Source: Opitutia bacterium UBA4506
GTDB lineage: Bacteria; Verrucomicrobiota; Verrucomicrobiia; Opitutales; Puniceicoccaceae
Direction of reading: 5' to 3'
Assembly (NCBI GenBank): GCA_002388665.1
Contig: DGMY01000003.1
Span: forward strand, 342-18,337
DNA length: 17,996 bases
Below the pieces are notes generated by a model. That model saw only the letters and a list, made by a program, of their open reading frames with translations, was not told where the DNA came from and ran no database searches. Of this stretch, positions 7,836-15,182 are shown piece after piece. The position numbers and the translations under genes were made by a program. Each line of letters begins with the position of its first letter. The first letter of the stretch is position 1.

Positions 7836-9824
7836 TTACAAGGACTGGACAGCTTCGACCACGCTTTTGGCGGTCATGCCGAGCGCTTCCATAACTTCGT
7901 CACCGGGAGCACTGATGCCGAAACGATCGATGCCGACAATCTTGCCGTCGATCCCGACATACTTGTACCAGGGCTGAGAAATTCCCGCTTCGATCGAAAC
8001 GCGCTTGCGGCAGGATGTAGGGAGAACTTCTTCACGGTAGGACTCGTCCTGGCGATCAAAGATTTCCATGCAAGGCATCGATACGACACGCACTCCGGCG
8101 CCGAGTTCTTCGGCAGCTGCCATGGCGTGTTGCACTTCACTGCCGCTCGCCAGAAGGATCGTCTCCAGTGCGCCTTCTTCTTTCTTCAGGATGTAGCCAC
8201 CGCGGAGAGTTCCGTTGCGCTTCGTTTCCGTGTCGGCTGCGAGAGTTGGTAGGTTCTGGCGGCTCAGGATGAGCCCGGAAGGTCCATCGGTACGGCACAC
8301 AGCGGATGTGAATGCACCGACAGTTTCTTCGGCATCGGCGGGGCGGAGGACATCCAGGTGTGGAATTGCCCGCAGTGCGGCGTTGATTTCAACCGGTTGG
8401 TGGGTTGGGCCATCTTCCCCGACCCCAATGGAATCGTGGGTCCAGATGTTGAAGTTGTGCAGGCCGGAAAGGGCCGAGAGGCGTACTGACGGACGCATGT
8501 AATCGGCGAAGGTTGCGAAGGTCGCACCACTGGCCAGGAAGAGACCGTCATAGGCGAGGCCGTTGACGATTGCGCCCATGGCGTGCTCGCGGATGCCGAA
8601 CCGAAGGTTGCGGCCAGAATGATTTTCTGCGCTGAAGTCGCCCAGCCCGTCGAGGTAGTTCTTCGTCGAGCCGTGCAAGTCGGCACTGCCGCTGATCAGG
8701 TTGGGTACCTTCGCTGCGAGTGCGTTCAAGACCTTGCCTCCCGATGCACGGGTGGCAACAGCTTTGCTGGTGTCGAACTCAGGGATCGACGCCATCAACT
8801 CTTCCGCACTGGGGAATTCCTGGTTCACGGCCTTTTCGAGCTCGGTAGCGAGTTCCGGGTTTGCCGACTTCCACGCGCCGTAAAGAGACTGCCATTCCTC
8901 GTACTTGGCGACCTTCTCTGCCTTCTTGGCGGCGAAGAACTCCTGTACTTCTTCCGACACGTAGAAAGACTCATCGGGCAATCCCATCTTTTTGCGGGAT
9001 TCGACGGCAAACTTGGCGCCACCTTCACCGTGGCCCTTGGAGGTGCCTTCGACTTCAGGGATCCCCTTACCAATAAGGGTGCGGCAAAGGATGAATTTTG
9101 GATGACCGTTCTTATCCGCCTTGGCCTTTTCCAATACTTCGGAGAAGGCTTGGATGTCGTTGCCGTCCACGGTGTACACGTCGAAGCCGTAGGCCTTGTA
9201 GCGGGCGGCTGTGTCTTCGCTCTGGGTCTCGGCCGCCATTGCGTCGAGTGTGACCCGGTTGTCGTCGTAGAGGAGAATGAAATTGTCGAGCTTGAGGTGC
9301 CCAGCCAGTGCCGAGGCTTCCGATGCGATCCCTTCCTGAAGGCAACCGTCACCTGCGAGGCAGACTACGTTGTGGCCAAAGATCTTGTGTTCGTCGGTGT
9401 TGTAACGAGCTGCGGCCATTTTGCCGGAGATTGCGAGCCCAACCGAATTGCCCACGCCTTGTCCCAGCGGGCCGGTCGTGCACTCGACTCCTGGAGTCTC
9501 GTGATATTCAGGGTGACCCGGAGTGATGCTGCCCATCTTGCGGAAGCTCTTTACTTCGTCGATGGAGATCTCGTAGCCGCTGAGATGGAGCCAGCTGTAG
9601 AGGAACATGCTTCCATGTCCTGCGGAGAGTACGAAACGGTCGCGATTCAACCAGCGAGGCTCAGCAGGGTTGAAGGAGAGCCCGTCACTGAACAGGTAGG
9701 ATCCCATGTCGGCAGTGCCGAGGGGAAGACCAAGGTGGCCGGAACTGCAGGCGGCGACCGCGTCGATCGCGAGACCGCGGGCCTGAGTAGCAGCTTGTGA
9801 GAGTATGTCGTGGTTGATTGCCAT
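7836..9824 (-). CDS. tkt: Transketolase
   Basis: A 662-aa thiamine-diphosphate enzyme of normal length. It transfers two-carbon ketol units in the non-oxidative pentose phosphate pathway. Visible landmarks are the substrate His in SSGHLGLPLGTADM (H30), SAGHGSMFLYS (H70), TPGHPE (H103), TGPLGQG (117-123) and the ThDP motif GDGCLQEG (158-165) with the closing Asn in YDDN. In the middle domain are FGIREHAMG and THDSIGVGEDGPTHQP, followed by the C-terminal domain. The start at the ATG MAINHDIL (9824) is preferred; the frame extends 29 codons further but that part is hydrophobic, untypical and unlike transketolases. It heads a two-gene unit with DUF5069, and a LacI-type regulator lies 136 bp upstream. 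Confidence 0.97.
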   Translation of the reverse strand: MAINHDILSQAATQARGLAIDAVAACSSGHLGLPLGTADMGSYLFSDGLSFNPAEPRWLNRDRFVLSAGHGSMFLYSWLHLSGYEISIDEVKSFRKMGSITPGHPEYHETPGVECTTGPLGQGVGNSVGLAISGKMAAARYNTDEHKIFGHNVVCLAGDGCLQEGIASEASALAGHLKLDNFILLYDDNRVTLDAMAAETQSEDTAARYKAYGFDVYTVDGNDIQAFSEVLEKAKADKNGHPKFILCRTLIGKGIPEVEGTSKGHGEGGAKFAVESRKKMGLPDESFYVSEEVQEFFAAKKAEKVAKYEEWQSLYGAWKSANPELATELEKAVNQEFPSAEELMASIPEFDTSKAVATRASGGKVLNALAAKVPNLISGSADLHGSTKNYLDGLGDFSAENHSGRNLRFGIREHAMGAIVNGLAYDGLFLASGATFATFADYMRPSVRLSALSGLHNFNIWTHDSIGVGEDGPTHQPVEINAALRAIPHLDVLRPADAEETVGAFTSAVCRTDGPSGLILSRQNLPTLAADTETKRNGTLRGGYILKKEEGALETILLASGSEVQHAMAAAEELGAGVRVVSMPCMEIFDRQDESYREEVLPTSCRKRVSIEAGISQPWYKYVGIDGKIVGIDRFGISAPGDEVMEALGMTAKSVVEAVQSL

Positions 9825-9960
9825 GATTGTCAGTGTTTCAGTTAAAACTCGTAAAATGACGCCCGAAAAGGCGAAGTTAACAACAAAGAGAAAGGTTGGG
9901 GAAGGGCGCAATCCTTCTTTTCGTGATCGAAAACAAACAGGTGTTGGTATGGTCGCGAAA

Positions 9961-11046
9961 TCACTGCTTCTCGCCTCTTTTCAGGGGCGCGTTCCTTTTG
10001 TGACGGATTTGTTTCGCCCGGAGGCTTGTGCCTTCCTGCCATTCTCCGGGTGTGAATACGTGCTGCGGGATCGCCGGGACACCGAAATTGCTGTTGTTGA
10101 TCAATTGCACGAGCAGTTCGACGGAGAGCGATCCGGTCCGCTGGTTGTTCTGGTAGATTCCGCTGATTCGGCTTTGGGAGGTGGGCAGGGCGAGGCAGGC
10201 GAAGCCCAGGTCCTTCGGTGCGCAGATCCCGGTTGCGGTCAGCTTTTCGAGGTAATCGTGGCGGTCGGTTACGAGTGCGTCGAGGCGGTGCACTCGCGTG
10301 TACTCCACAAGTTCGTCGATGGAGGCTTCCTGTGATCGTAGGTGTATCGGGATCCGTCGCGTCCCCGGGCTAAGGTTCTGGAAATGTTGAAAATGAGCGG
10401 ACCATCCGGCCTCGATACGGGCATCATTTCCACGGTCTATTGAGCAGCCGATCCTGCAGTAGTCCCGCTCCTTCAGCTCTTCCAGCGTCTGTCTCATCGA
10501 ATGGGAATGATAGTGGGAGACTGTGGAAAGGGAGGGGTTGAGGAGGCTTTGCCCCATGCTGACGACGGCAAATGAGCGGATGTCCATGTCCAGCCTGAGC
10601 CGGTCGTCCGGGGTGGGGGCTACGAGTATGCCCCGGATGCCCCGCGCTTTCAGGATCTTTTCCAGCCGGGTGAAATTCATTCCCTTCTCAGTGAGTCGGA
10701 ACTCCTCGAGGCTAAATCCTAGTTCGCGGGCCCGTTGAAAGGCGCCCTCAACCGCTACCCGGTTGTTCGGCATGTTGCGCCACTGCTTTGGCTTCTGGTA
10801 ATTGGATATCAGCGCCAGTCCGGCCCGTTGCGGCTGGACTCTTCCCCGGCGTACTTGGCTCAGTAAAGACTGTACGTACGGATTCGAGCGGTAACCCATG
10901 CGTTCAGCGATTCCTTGGACCCGCGTGCGGGTCCGCTCGGGGATCCGGGGATGGTTGCGCAGGGCCAGGGAGACCGTCGAGTGAGAGCATCCCGCCTCCG
11001 TCGCGACATCCCGCAATGTAACTGGCTTGCTTTCCACGTTGATCAT
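9961..11046 (-). CDS. LacI-family transcriptional regulator
   Basis: A 361-aa protein. The N-terminal helix-turn-helix VTLRDVATEAGCSHSTVSLAL (9-29) and the hinge helix region ERMGYRSNPYVQSLL (48-62) are typical of LacI/GalR. The remaining part is a periplasmic-binding-protein-like sensor domain that probably binds a sugar or sugar phosphate. I chose the ATG at 11046 because it gives the usual 8-10 residues before the HTH; the frame is open to 11181, but the extra 45 residues are Arg/Pro-rich and not family-like. It lies between GH130 (upstream, same strand) and transketolase (downstream). A near-certain LacI-style palindrome at 11247-11261 sits 200 bp upstream, so self-regulation and control of the mannoside genes is likely. 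Confidence 0.93.
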   Translation of the reverse strand: MINVESKPVTLRDVATEAGCSHSTVSLALRNHPRIPERTRTRVQGIAERMGYRSNPYVQSLLSQVRRGRVQPQRAGLALISNYQKPKQWRNMPNNRVAVEGAFQRARELGFSLEEFRLTEKGMNFTRLEKILKARGIRGILVAPTPDDRLRLDMDIRSFAVVSMGQSLLNPSLSTVSHYHSHSMRQTLEELKERDYCRIGCSIDRGNDARIEAGWSAHFQHFQNLSPGTRRIPIHLRSQEASIDELVEYTRVHRLDALVTDRHDYLEKLTATGICAPKDLGFACLALPTSQSRISGIYQNNQRTGSLSVELLVQLINNSNFGVPAIPQHVFTPGEWQEGTSLRAKQIRHKRNAPLKRGEKQ

Positions 11047-11218
11047 CTTGGCCGCGTCCAGGCGGGTTGGCAAGGGGAGATGACGACGGATGGCTGCGTC
11101 CGATTTCCCAACTCGGCCGGGATGGCGATCGGTGGGGCAGGCGGGGTGATTGGTTGTCCGGCGAGCCGCAGCGCGCTTCATGCGGACAAGTCTGCCCGGC
11201 CTCCTACCGCCGCCGGGA

Positions 11219-11247
11219 CCCGCCGCAAATTCTGTGGTTGCGGCGGG
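11219..11247 (-). terminator. GC-rich hairpin downstream of GH130
   Basis: CCCGCCGCAA (11219-11228) and TTGCGGCGGG (11238-11247) form a perfect 10-bp stem with a 9-nt loop, 46 nt beyond the GH130 stop. It has no U-tract on the minus strand. It abuts the operator-like palindrome that begins at 11247. It may end GH130 transcripts or separate the two transcription units. Confidence 0.4.
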
Positions 11248-11261
11248 TTGACCCGGTCAAC
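11247..11261. promoter_or_regulatory. Candidate LacI-family operator
   Basis: GTTGACCCGGTCAAC is a perfect 7+7 palindrome around a single central C, located upstream of the lacI-like gene. Half-sites GTTGAC and GTCAAC also occur upstream of GH130 at 12348-12353 and 12395-12400, although too far apart to form one operator. Size and symmetry fit LacI/GalR operators; binding by the neighbouring protein is inference. Confidence 0.55.
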
Positions 11262-11292
11262 AGTGGTGCGGTCGTGCTTTCGCGGCGACCGA

Positions 11293-12291
11293 TCAGAGGG
11301 GCTTGCAGAGAGCGACTAGCTCGTCGACATGGGCCGTGGCCAGGGCAACGTGGGTGTCAGCTGCTCCGTAGTAAATTTTAACCTCACCGTCGTCTTCCTG
11401 GATCATCCCACCTGGGAAAATGACGCTGCCACGGAAACCGTCGATCTCGTAGGGCTGATCCGGCGTGATCAGCGGTTGATCAGCGAGCCCGATCACTTTT
11501 TGTGGATTCTCCAGATCGAGGAGCATGAGGCCGCCATAGTAGGTCTTGATCCAATTCTGGCCGCCCCAAGCCTTGAGTGGTGTCGATTCGTCTTTATTGA
11601 CCGCATGAATCGTCGTGAGCCAACCGGCGTCGGTGCGAATTGGGGGAGCGGCTGGGCCCACCTTGCAGTTCACATAGGGAACTTCCTCACTGCCGAGGAC
11701 GAGACGGGTGTCTCCCCAGTAGCGCAGGTCGGGCGATGCGGATGACCAGATTTCGAAGGCTTCAGGGCGCCCGCGGCCGTAGATGGGGAATGGGCGCTCA
11801 AGTCGGTAGTATTTGCCGCCAATCTTCTCGGGGAAGAGCACCATGTTACGGTTGTCCGGAGTGGTGATACTGAGCAGCTCGAATGATTTAAAATCCTCTG
11901 TCTTAATCACCGCCCCAAGAACCCCGTGTGGGGTGTCCATTGCTGTGCAGAGATAGATCTCGTCATCGATGACGGTGATCCGTGGGTCGTACACGCGACG
12001 AATTTCCTTCAGCCCGAAGCGGGGATCGTGAGAGTCTTGGAAGATTTCCTGTGCCTGCTGGATGGTCAGAATTGGCTCTGGCTCCACCGTCCAGTCAATG
12101 CCGTCTTTACTGCGCGCCATTCCGAGGGAGGTCCCGCCGAAGGCAGCCCGGTCGATGTAGTCATAATCGTTCCGAAACACCATAATGTACTCCTCGCCAA
12201 TCTTGGCGACGCCAGCGTTGAAGACACAACTAGCATTGTAAGGTACATCACTCGCGGTGAGGACGGGATTGGAGGGGTGTTTGATCATCAT
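11293..12291 (-). CDS. GH130 family beta-mannoside phosphorylase/hydrolase
   Basis: A 332-aa five-bladed beta-propeller enzyme of family GH130, whose members phosphorolyse or hydrolyse beta-mannosides in the cytoplasm. Visible landmarks are HPSNPVL at the N-terminus, the catalytic Asp in RRVYDPRITVID (D102), RPEAFEIWSSASPDLRYWG (175-193), KVGPAAPPIRT (210-220), and VIFPGGMIQEDDGEVKIYYG followed by AADTHVALAT (290-319). The last segment is strongly diagnostic. Phosphorylase or hydrolase, and the exact linkage, cannot be decided by eye. Two adjacent ATG codons start the frame. It is followed by the LacI-type gene, suggesting a small regulated mannoside-use unit. Confidence 0.93.
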   Translation of the reverse strand: MMIKHPSNPVLTASDVPYNASCVFNAGVAKIGEEYIMVFRNDYDYIDRAAFGGTSLGMARSKDGIDWTVEPEPILTIQQAQEIFQDSHDPRFGLKEIRRVYDPRITVIDDEIYLCTAMDTPHGVLGAVIKTEDFKSFELLSITTPDNRNMVLFPEKIGGKYYRLERPFPIYGRGRPEAFEIWSSASPDLRYWGDTRLVLGSEEVPYVNCKVGPAAPPIRTDAGWLTTIHAVNKDESTPLKAWGGQNWIKTYYGGLMLLDLENPQKVIGLADQPLITPDQPYEIDGFRGSVIFPGGMIQEDDGEVKIYYGAADTHVALATAHVDELVALCKPL

Positions 12292-12690
12292 AGGAACAGA
12301 CCCTGTTCGAATCCCACAAAGCGAGCAATCTTTGACAAGGTTTCCACGTTGACAAACGGGATGGATTTGGCCCCGTAAAGAATCCGGTTAGAACGTCAAC
12401 AGTAGCCGGAGATCGCTTCGCCAGGTGCCGATCCATTCGGTGCTGTCTTGAGGAATCCTCGAAAAATTTCAGCTCAGTCCGGGTTTATCGCTCCTGCTCC
12501 AACCCCCCAGAATCGTGGGTACATTATTAGCCGCGCGCGCGTGTGTTCGGAGACATTTTGACCCAATGCAGATGATATGTCGATCCCTTTGGAGAGGTTG
12601 GGTTTTTTAAGGTGTTGGTTGAAAGCAAGTTGGAGAGGTTCTGGGATTCTGTTTGCCTTTCGGTTTAGCACCGTTTACGGTTCAGGAAGT
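12292..12690. other. Boundary region between the backbone and the cassette array
   Basis: About 400 bp without an intact gene. It contains the upstream region of GH130, half-palindromes GTTGAC (12348) and GTCAAC (12395), an alternating CG/TG tract at 12532-12546, and a possible integrase remnant on the minus strand at 12585-12671. No clear promoter directed into the cassettes could be identified. Confidence 0.5.
12585..12671 (-). pseudogene. Possible N-terminal remnant of an integron integrase
   Basis: From a GTG at 12671 the frame reads NRIPEPLQLAFNQHLKKPNL near its start. This resembles the first residues of environmental IntI proteins (Pro-Glu-Pro-Leu, Phe, then His-Leu). After about 29 codons nothing integrase-like follows; the frame then runs another 36 codons to a stop near 12474. 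Its place and direction, just upstream of the attI-like end and divergent from the cassettes, are where intI normally lies. The similarity was judged from memory and is short, so this remains tentative. Confidence 0.3.
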
Positions 12691-12712
12691 ACACTAAAAA
12701 CAACTGATGGGC
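12690..12712 (+). other. attI-like integration site at the array start
   Basis: The sequence CACTAAAAACAACTG followed by ATGGGC resembles the right end of class 1 attI1 (CCTAAAACAAAG followed by TTAGGC). The crossover would lie between G12706 and A12707. The 7-mer GATGGGC (12706-12712) is exactly complementary to the R'' core of cassette 1 at 13047-13053, which fixes the cassette boundary here. Confidence 0.6.
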
Positions 12713-12719
12713 AGAAAAA

Positions 12720-13082
12720 ATGGAAGAAAACCGAGCCAGCTTATATGAATCTTTTTCTGACCTGTATCTCGATACAGACGTGAGGCTTTTTTATGACCGA
12801 ATTCTAGATGACATCGAAAAATCAAAGTTGCCTGAAAGTGAAGTTCGAAAGATTCTGTTTGATGAAGTTGCACCAGCGTTGGCATTCAACTTAGAATGCA
12901 TTGCCGGTGAATGGGCTGGTTTCGATAAGGACTGGCTAGTTAAACGAATAGAAGATATGAAGCAGACCCGAGTAAGAAGAGTGTTCTCCAAGCTTAGAAT
13001 CCGAGGCTACACGAAGAAGCACTGGAATGCACTGATGAAAAGGAGGGCCCATCCAGTCGGTGGTATCAACCCCGTTCGCTGA
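12720..13082 (+). CDS. Cassette 1: DUF7079-like protein
   Basis: A 120-aa cytoplasmic protein. The pattern YESFSDLYLDTDV, then RKILFDEVAPALAFNLECIA and GEWAGFDKDWLVKRI, resembles the DUF7079 family; function is unknown. The C-terminus is basic. The start codon lies 7 nt after the R' core, in the A-rich stretch GCAGAAAAAATG, so the leader is very short. The last 12 codons overlap the attC site at 13047-13114. As the first cassette next to the attI-like site, it would be the latest insertion or the one nearest any array promoter. The family assignment is from memory. Confidence 0.75.
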   Translation: MEENRASLYESFSDLYLDTDVRLFYDRILDDIEKSKLPESEVRKILFDEVAPALAFNLECIAGEWAGFDKDWLVKRIEDMKQTRVRRVFSKLRIRGYTKKHWNALMKRRAHPVGGINPVR

Positions 13083-13114
13083 CGCTCTCTCCGTGATACA
13101 CCTCTACGTTAGCT
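13047..13114 (+). other. attC of cassette 1
   Basis: R'' GCCCATC (13047-13053) is the exact complement of the cassette's R' GATGGGC at 12706. Inner arms GTATCA (13063-13068) and TGATAC (13094-13099) pair. The next cassette's R' is GTTAGCT (13108-13114). The core carries ATC instead of AAC. The site overlaps the 3' end of the gene. Confidence 0.88.
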
Positions 13115-13118
13115 AGAA

Positions 13119-13490
13119 ATGAATCGGAAACATCAGATAATCCAAAAATCATGCGATCTCGCTCGAGATTACTACGGAGAGAATAAATCTCCGAGGGAAC
13201 TAATTGGTGCATCGGGATATATAAACCTAGCCGACGAGATAACCGTTGAAGAAATTGAGGAATACATTTCGGAGCATCCGGAAAGTCGGAAAAAATGGAT
13301 ATCTTACTCGATGGATAAGAGAACCAGCACTGGATGGTATCTATTTTTCGAAAACCTTTCAGGACCATTTCGTGTTGGATACATGCACCCAGATGAAAAA
13401 AAGAGATTTGAACAAAATCATGACGATCTAAACTGGGCATGTTCCCTCTACATCAAACACGAACTGGACTCAATTGCGTCCGGAAACTAA
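13119..13490 (+). CDS. Cassette 2: hypothetical 123-aa protein
   Basis: I do not recognise this family. It is a charged soluble protein with no signal peptide or membrane span. There is an acidic helix-rich stretch near residues 41-57 (VEEIEEYISEHPESRKK) and an aromatic segment TGWYLFFENLSGPFRVGYM (70-88). The ATG lies 5 nt after the R' core GTTAGCT, with only TAGAA between. The stop at 13490 falls just before R'' at 13493. The whole gene is carried on a 435-bp cassette. Confidence 0.75.
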   Translation: MNRKHQIIQKSCDLARDYYGENKSPRELIGASGYINLADEITVEEIEEYISEHPESRKKWISYSMDKRTSTGWYLFFENLSGPFRVGYMHPDEKKRFEQNHDDLNWACSLYIKHELDSIASGN

Positions 13491-13492
13491 AG

Positions 13493-13549
13493 AGCTAACA
13501 AGACGGTGCAGGCAACTCGCTACGCTCGTTCCTGACCTCGACGTTGGGT
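13493..13549 (+). other. attC of cassette 2
   Basis: R'' AGCTAAC (13493-13499) is the exact complement of R' GTTAGCT at 13108. The inner arms GCAGGCAAC (13508-13516) and GTTCCTGAC (13528-13536) pair with one unpaired base. The next R' is GTTGGGT (13543-13549). At 57 bp this is the most canonical attC of the array. Confidence 0.93.
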
Positions 13550-13891
13550 ATGAAAATAATAATTCCACTTTTAGCCTTAATGCTGCTTGTCAGTTGCATA
13601 GGTCGATCGACCTACGATGATGTCGTGGAATATGGTGAAGAGAAGTTCATCGAAGAGGTCCTAGCGGTGCGAGATGGTCATCAAATATCTGAAGAAATGA
13701 AAAAGGAATTCAATGTGATCAGAGCAGAGGCACATCTTTCTGGATCATGGCTTGTTGTAAAAGAAACAAACTCATACATCACAGGAATCTATGTTGATCC
13801 TGAAGATGTTTCGGCATGGGGTGGTTCTGGTATGGAGGTAACCCCATGGTCGAAACAGATCGGTCTCAGCAAGGAGAAGAAAAGAAAATGA
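13550..13891 (+). CDS. Cassette 3: small lipoprotein
   Basis: A 113-aa protein beginning MKIIIPLLALMLLVSCIG: a charged start, a hydrophobic core and a lipobox (LVSC, Cys17 from the ATG at 13550). It is therefore probably exported and lipid-anchored. The mature part is acidic at first and ends with a basic tail KEKKRK. No known domain was recognised. The ATG at 13550 is directly against the R' core GTTGGGT, so the mRNA leader comes from whatever lies upstream. The stop at 13889-13891 touches R''. Confidence 0.78.
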   Translation: MKIIIPLLALMLLVSCIGRSTYDDVVEYGEEKFIEEVLAVRDGHQISEEMKKEFNVIRAEAHLSGSWLVVKETNSYITGIYVDPEDVSAWGGSGMEVTPWSKQIGLSKEKKRK

Positions 13892-13996
13892 CCCAACCAG
13901 GCGAGGTAGTCAATGCGAGTCAGCCCGCTAGATTATCCGAGAACCACTTGCACGATTAACCCGCTAGGCTCACATCGACTACTCTTTACGATCTGC
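13891..13996 (+). other. attC of cassette 3
   Basis: R'' ACCCAAC (13891-13897) is the exact complement of R' GTTGGGT at 13543. Arms GTAGTC (13906-13911) and GACTAC (13977-13982) pair, and the pairing continues inward with one extrahelical base. The next R' is GATCTGC (13990-13996). The site is long (106 bp) because of an extended variable terminal structure. Confidence 0.9.
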
Positions 13997-14002
13997 GAAA
14001 GA

Positions 14003-14335
14003 ATGAATCAAAGAATTCCAATTCCCCCTCGAAGTGTCTTGCGGATCAAAAAGCTCTGGCCGCATGCTCGAAGTCAAGGGCATGAAAAAGGAGAAATAAG
14101 AAGAGTCGGATACTATTCACGCCAAGATGGCCTTGATTGCGTTTGGCTTGTCGATGGAAAAGGAAACTATGATTGGACTACTGACCACGAATGGCTCTAT
14201 GATGTTTTCGAAGTGATAGAATATTCTGATGAGACCGACCTGCACGGAGATGATCGACCAGCCTTGGGAGCTATGAAACCGAAGGCAGATCAAGGCGGAG
14301 TGATCAACTCCGAGTCGCTGCGCTCCTCTACGTGA
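14003..14335 (+). CDS. Cassette 4: hypothetical 110-aa protein, first of two identical copies
   Basis: A 110-aa soluble protein of a family I cannot name. It has a basic N-terminus (VLRIKKLWPHARSQGH) and then a beta-rich centre RRVGYYSRQDGLDCVWLVD (33-51) and HEWLYDVFEVIEYSDET. The start is the ATG at 14003, 6 nt after the R' core GATCTGC; an earlier in-frame start would run back through the attC of cassette 3. The last 16 residues are encoded inside the cassette's own attC. An identical gene occurs at 14821-15153. It could be an effector or immunity-type protein, but nothing in the sequence shows this. Confidence 0.78.
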   Translation: MNQRIPIPPRSVLRIKKLWPHARSQGHEKGEIRRVGYYSRQDGLDCVWLVDGKGNYDWTTDHEWLYDVFEVIEYSDETDLHGDDRPALGAMKPKADQGGVINSESLRSST

Positions 14336-14353
14336 TCATCCTCGACGTTCTGC
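14285..14353 (+). other. attC of cassette 4
   Basis: R'' GCAGATC (14285-14291) is the exact complement of R' GATCTGC at 13990. Arms include TGATCA at 14301-14306 and 14333-14338. The next R' is GTTCTGC (14347-14353). The core carries ATC instead of AAC. Confidence 0.9.
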
Positions 14354-14360
14354 GAAAGAA

Positions 14361-14732
14361 ATGAATACCGAGTTTCCAATAGATTATCGATGGGCTAGAG
14401 CCAACGGCCTCGAAAGAATGACTCCTTGGTATTTTTTGGAATACAGCGAAGGCGAGTTTGCCAATCGAGTTTACGAAAAAGAGAAAAAAGAAGGTCTTCC
14501 AGTCGCGACTTTTGCTCGAAGACAAGACTGCGATGATTTCGCAGGATTTGAAATCTCAGAAGGAAAAATCACCGATACGGTTGTCTACTTCCACCCCTCA
14601 TTCCAAAGCAAAGGCAATGATTATTTAGTGAATGCGAGATTCGAAGATTTCTGGAAGTTTATGACTGAAGTCGTAATACCAGACACTAAAGATTGGGCAG
14701 ACGAGATCAACCTAGAGCACTTAGACGATTGA
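14361..14732 (+). CDS. Cassette 5: hypothetical protein, possibly SMI1/KNR4 (SUKH)-like
   Basis: A 123-aa soluble, acidic protein. The pattern MTPWYFLEYSEGEF, ATFARRQDCDDFAGFEI, DTVVYFHPSF and FEDFWKFMTEVV is reminiscent of SMI1/KNR4-type (SUKH) proteins, often immunity proteins, but the resemblance is weak. The ATG at 14361 is 7 nt after R' GTTCTGC, preceded by GAAAGAA. The stop at 14732 leaves 8 nt before R''. The cassette lies between the two copies of the duplicated cassette. Confidence 0.72.
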   Translation: MNTEFPIDYRWARANGLERMTPWYFLEYSEGEFANRVYEKEKKEGLPVATFARRQDCDDFAGFEISEGKITDTVVYFHPSFQSKGNDYLVNARFEDFWKFMTEVVIPDTKDWADEINLEHLDD

Positions 14733-14740
14733 ACATGAAA

Positions 14741-14814
14741 GCAGAACCAGGCAGGATAGGACAATTCCGTTACGCGCTTCGCGCTCCACTCCATGCCTAC
14801 CTTTGACGATCTGC
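14741..14814 (+). other. attC of cassette 5
   Basis: R'' GCAGAAC (14741-14747) is the exact complement of R' GTTCTGC at 14347. The sequence after R'' (CAGGCAGGATAGGACAATTC) is nearly the same as in the attC of cassette 10, so the two attC sites are related although the genes are not. The next R' is GATCTGC (14808-14814). Confidence 0.9.
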
Positions 14815-14820
14815 GAAAGA

Positions 14821-15153
14821 ATGAATCAAAGAATTCCAATTCCCCCTCGAAGTGTCTTGCGGATCAAAAAGCTCTGGCCGCATGCTCGAAGTCAAGGGCA
14901 TGAAAAAGGAGAAATAAGAAGAGTCGGATACTATTCACGCCAAGATGGCCTTGATTGCGTTTGGCTTGTCGATGGAAAAGGAAACTATGATTGGACTACT
15001 GACCACGAATGGCTCTATGATGTTTTCGAAGTGATAGAATATTCTGATGAGACCGACCTGCACGGAGATGATCGACCAGCCTTGGGAGCTATGAAACCGA
15101 AGGCAGATCAAGGCGGAGTGATCAACTCCGAGTCGCTGCGCTCCTCTACGTGA
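14821..15153 (+). CDS. Cassette 6: hypothetical 110-aa protein, second identical copy
   Basis: Identical in protein and, as far as I can compare by eye, in DNA to the gene at 14003-14335. The identity runs from one cassette boundary to the other (13991-14347 and 14809-15165, both 357 bp) and stops sharply at the crossover points. That indicates a recent whole-cassette duplication by integrase-mediated excision and reinsertion, or replication of the array, not gene conversion. The start is the ATG at 14821. The last 16 codons lie in the attC. Confidence 0.78.
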   Translation: MNQRIPIPPRSVLRIKKLWPHARSQGHEKGEIRRVGYYSRQDGLDCVWLVDGKGNYDWTTDHEWLYDVFEVIEYSDETDLHGDDRPALGAMKPKADQGGVINSESLRSST

Positions 15154-15171
15154 TCATCCTCGACGATCGAC
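15103..15171 (+). other. attC of cassette 6
   Basis: Same as the attC of cassette 4. R'' GCAGATC (15103-15109) is the exact complement of R' GATCTGC at 14808. The next R' is GATCGAC (15165-15171). Confidence 0.9.
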
Positions 15172-15182
15172 AAAGAAAATAA

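Noticed and set aside
8583..9800. A 405-codon plus-strand open frame opposite transketolase
   Set aside because: Antisense to a well-supported enzyme gene and without family features; shadow frame.
12305..12315. GTTCGAATCCC, similar to a tRNA T-arm
   Set aside because: The surrounding bases do not form the T stem and there is no anticodon arm or acceptor stem, so no tRNA gene or att site is supported.
12532..12546. Alternating CG/TG tract, possible Z-DNA
   Set aside because: Only 15 bp long and not linked to any other feature; noted inside the boundary-region entry only.
13913..14002. Upstream extension of the cassette 4 gene
   Set aside because: It lies inside the attC of cassette 3 and is absent before the identical second copy, where the shared sequence begins at the cassette boundary.
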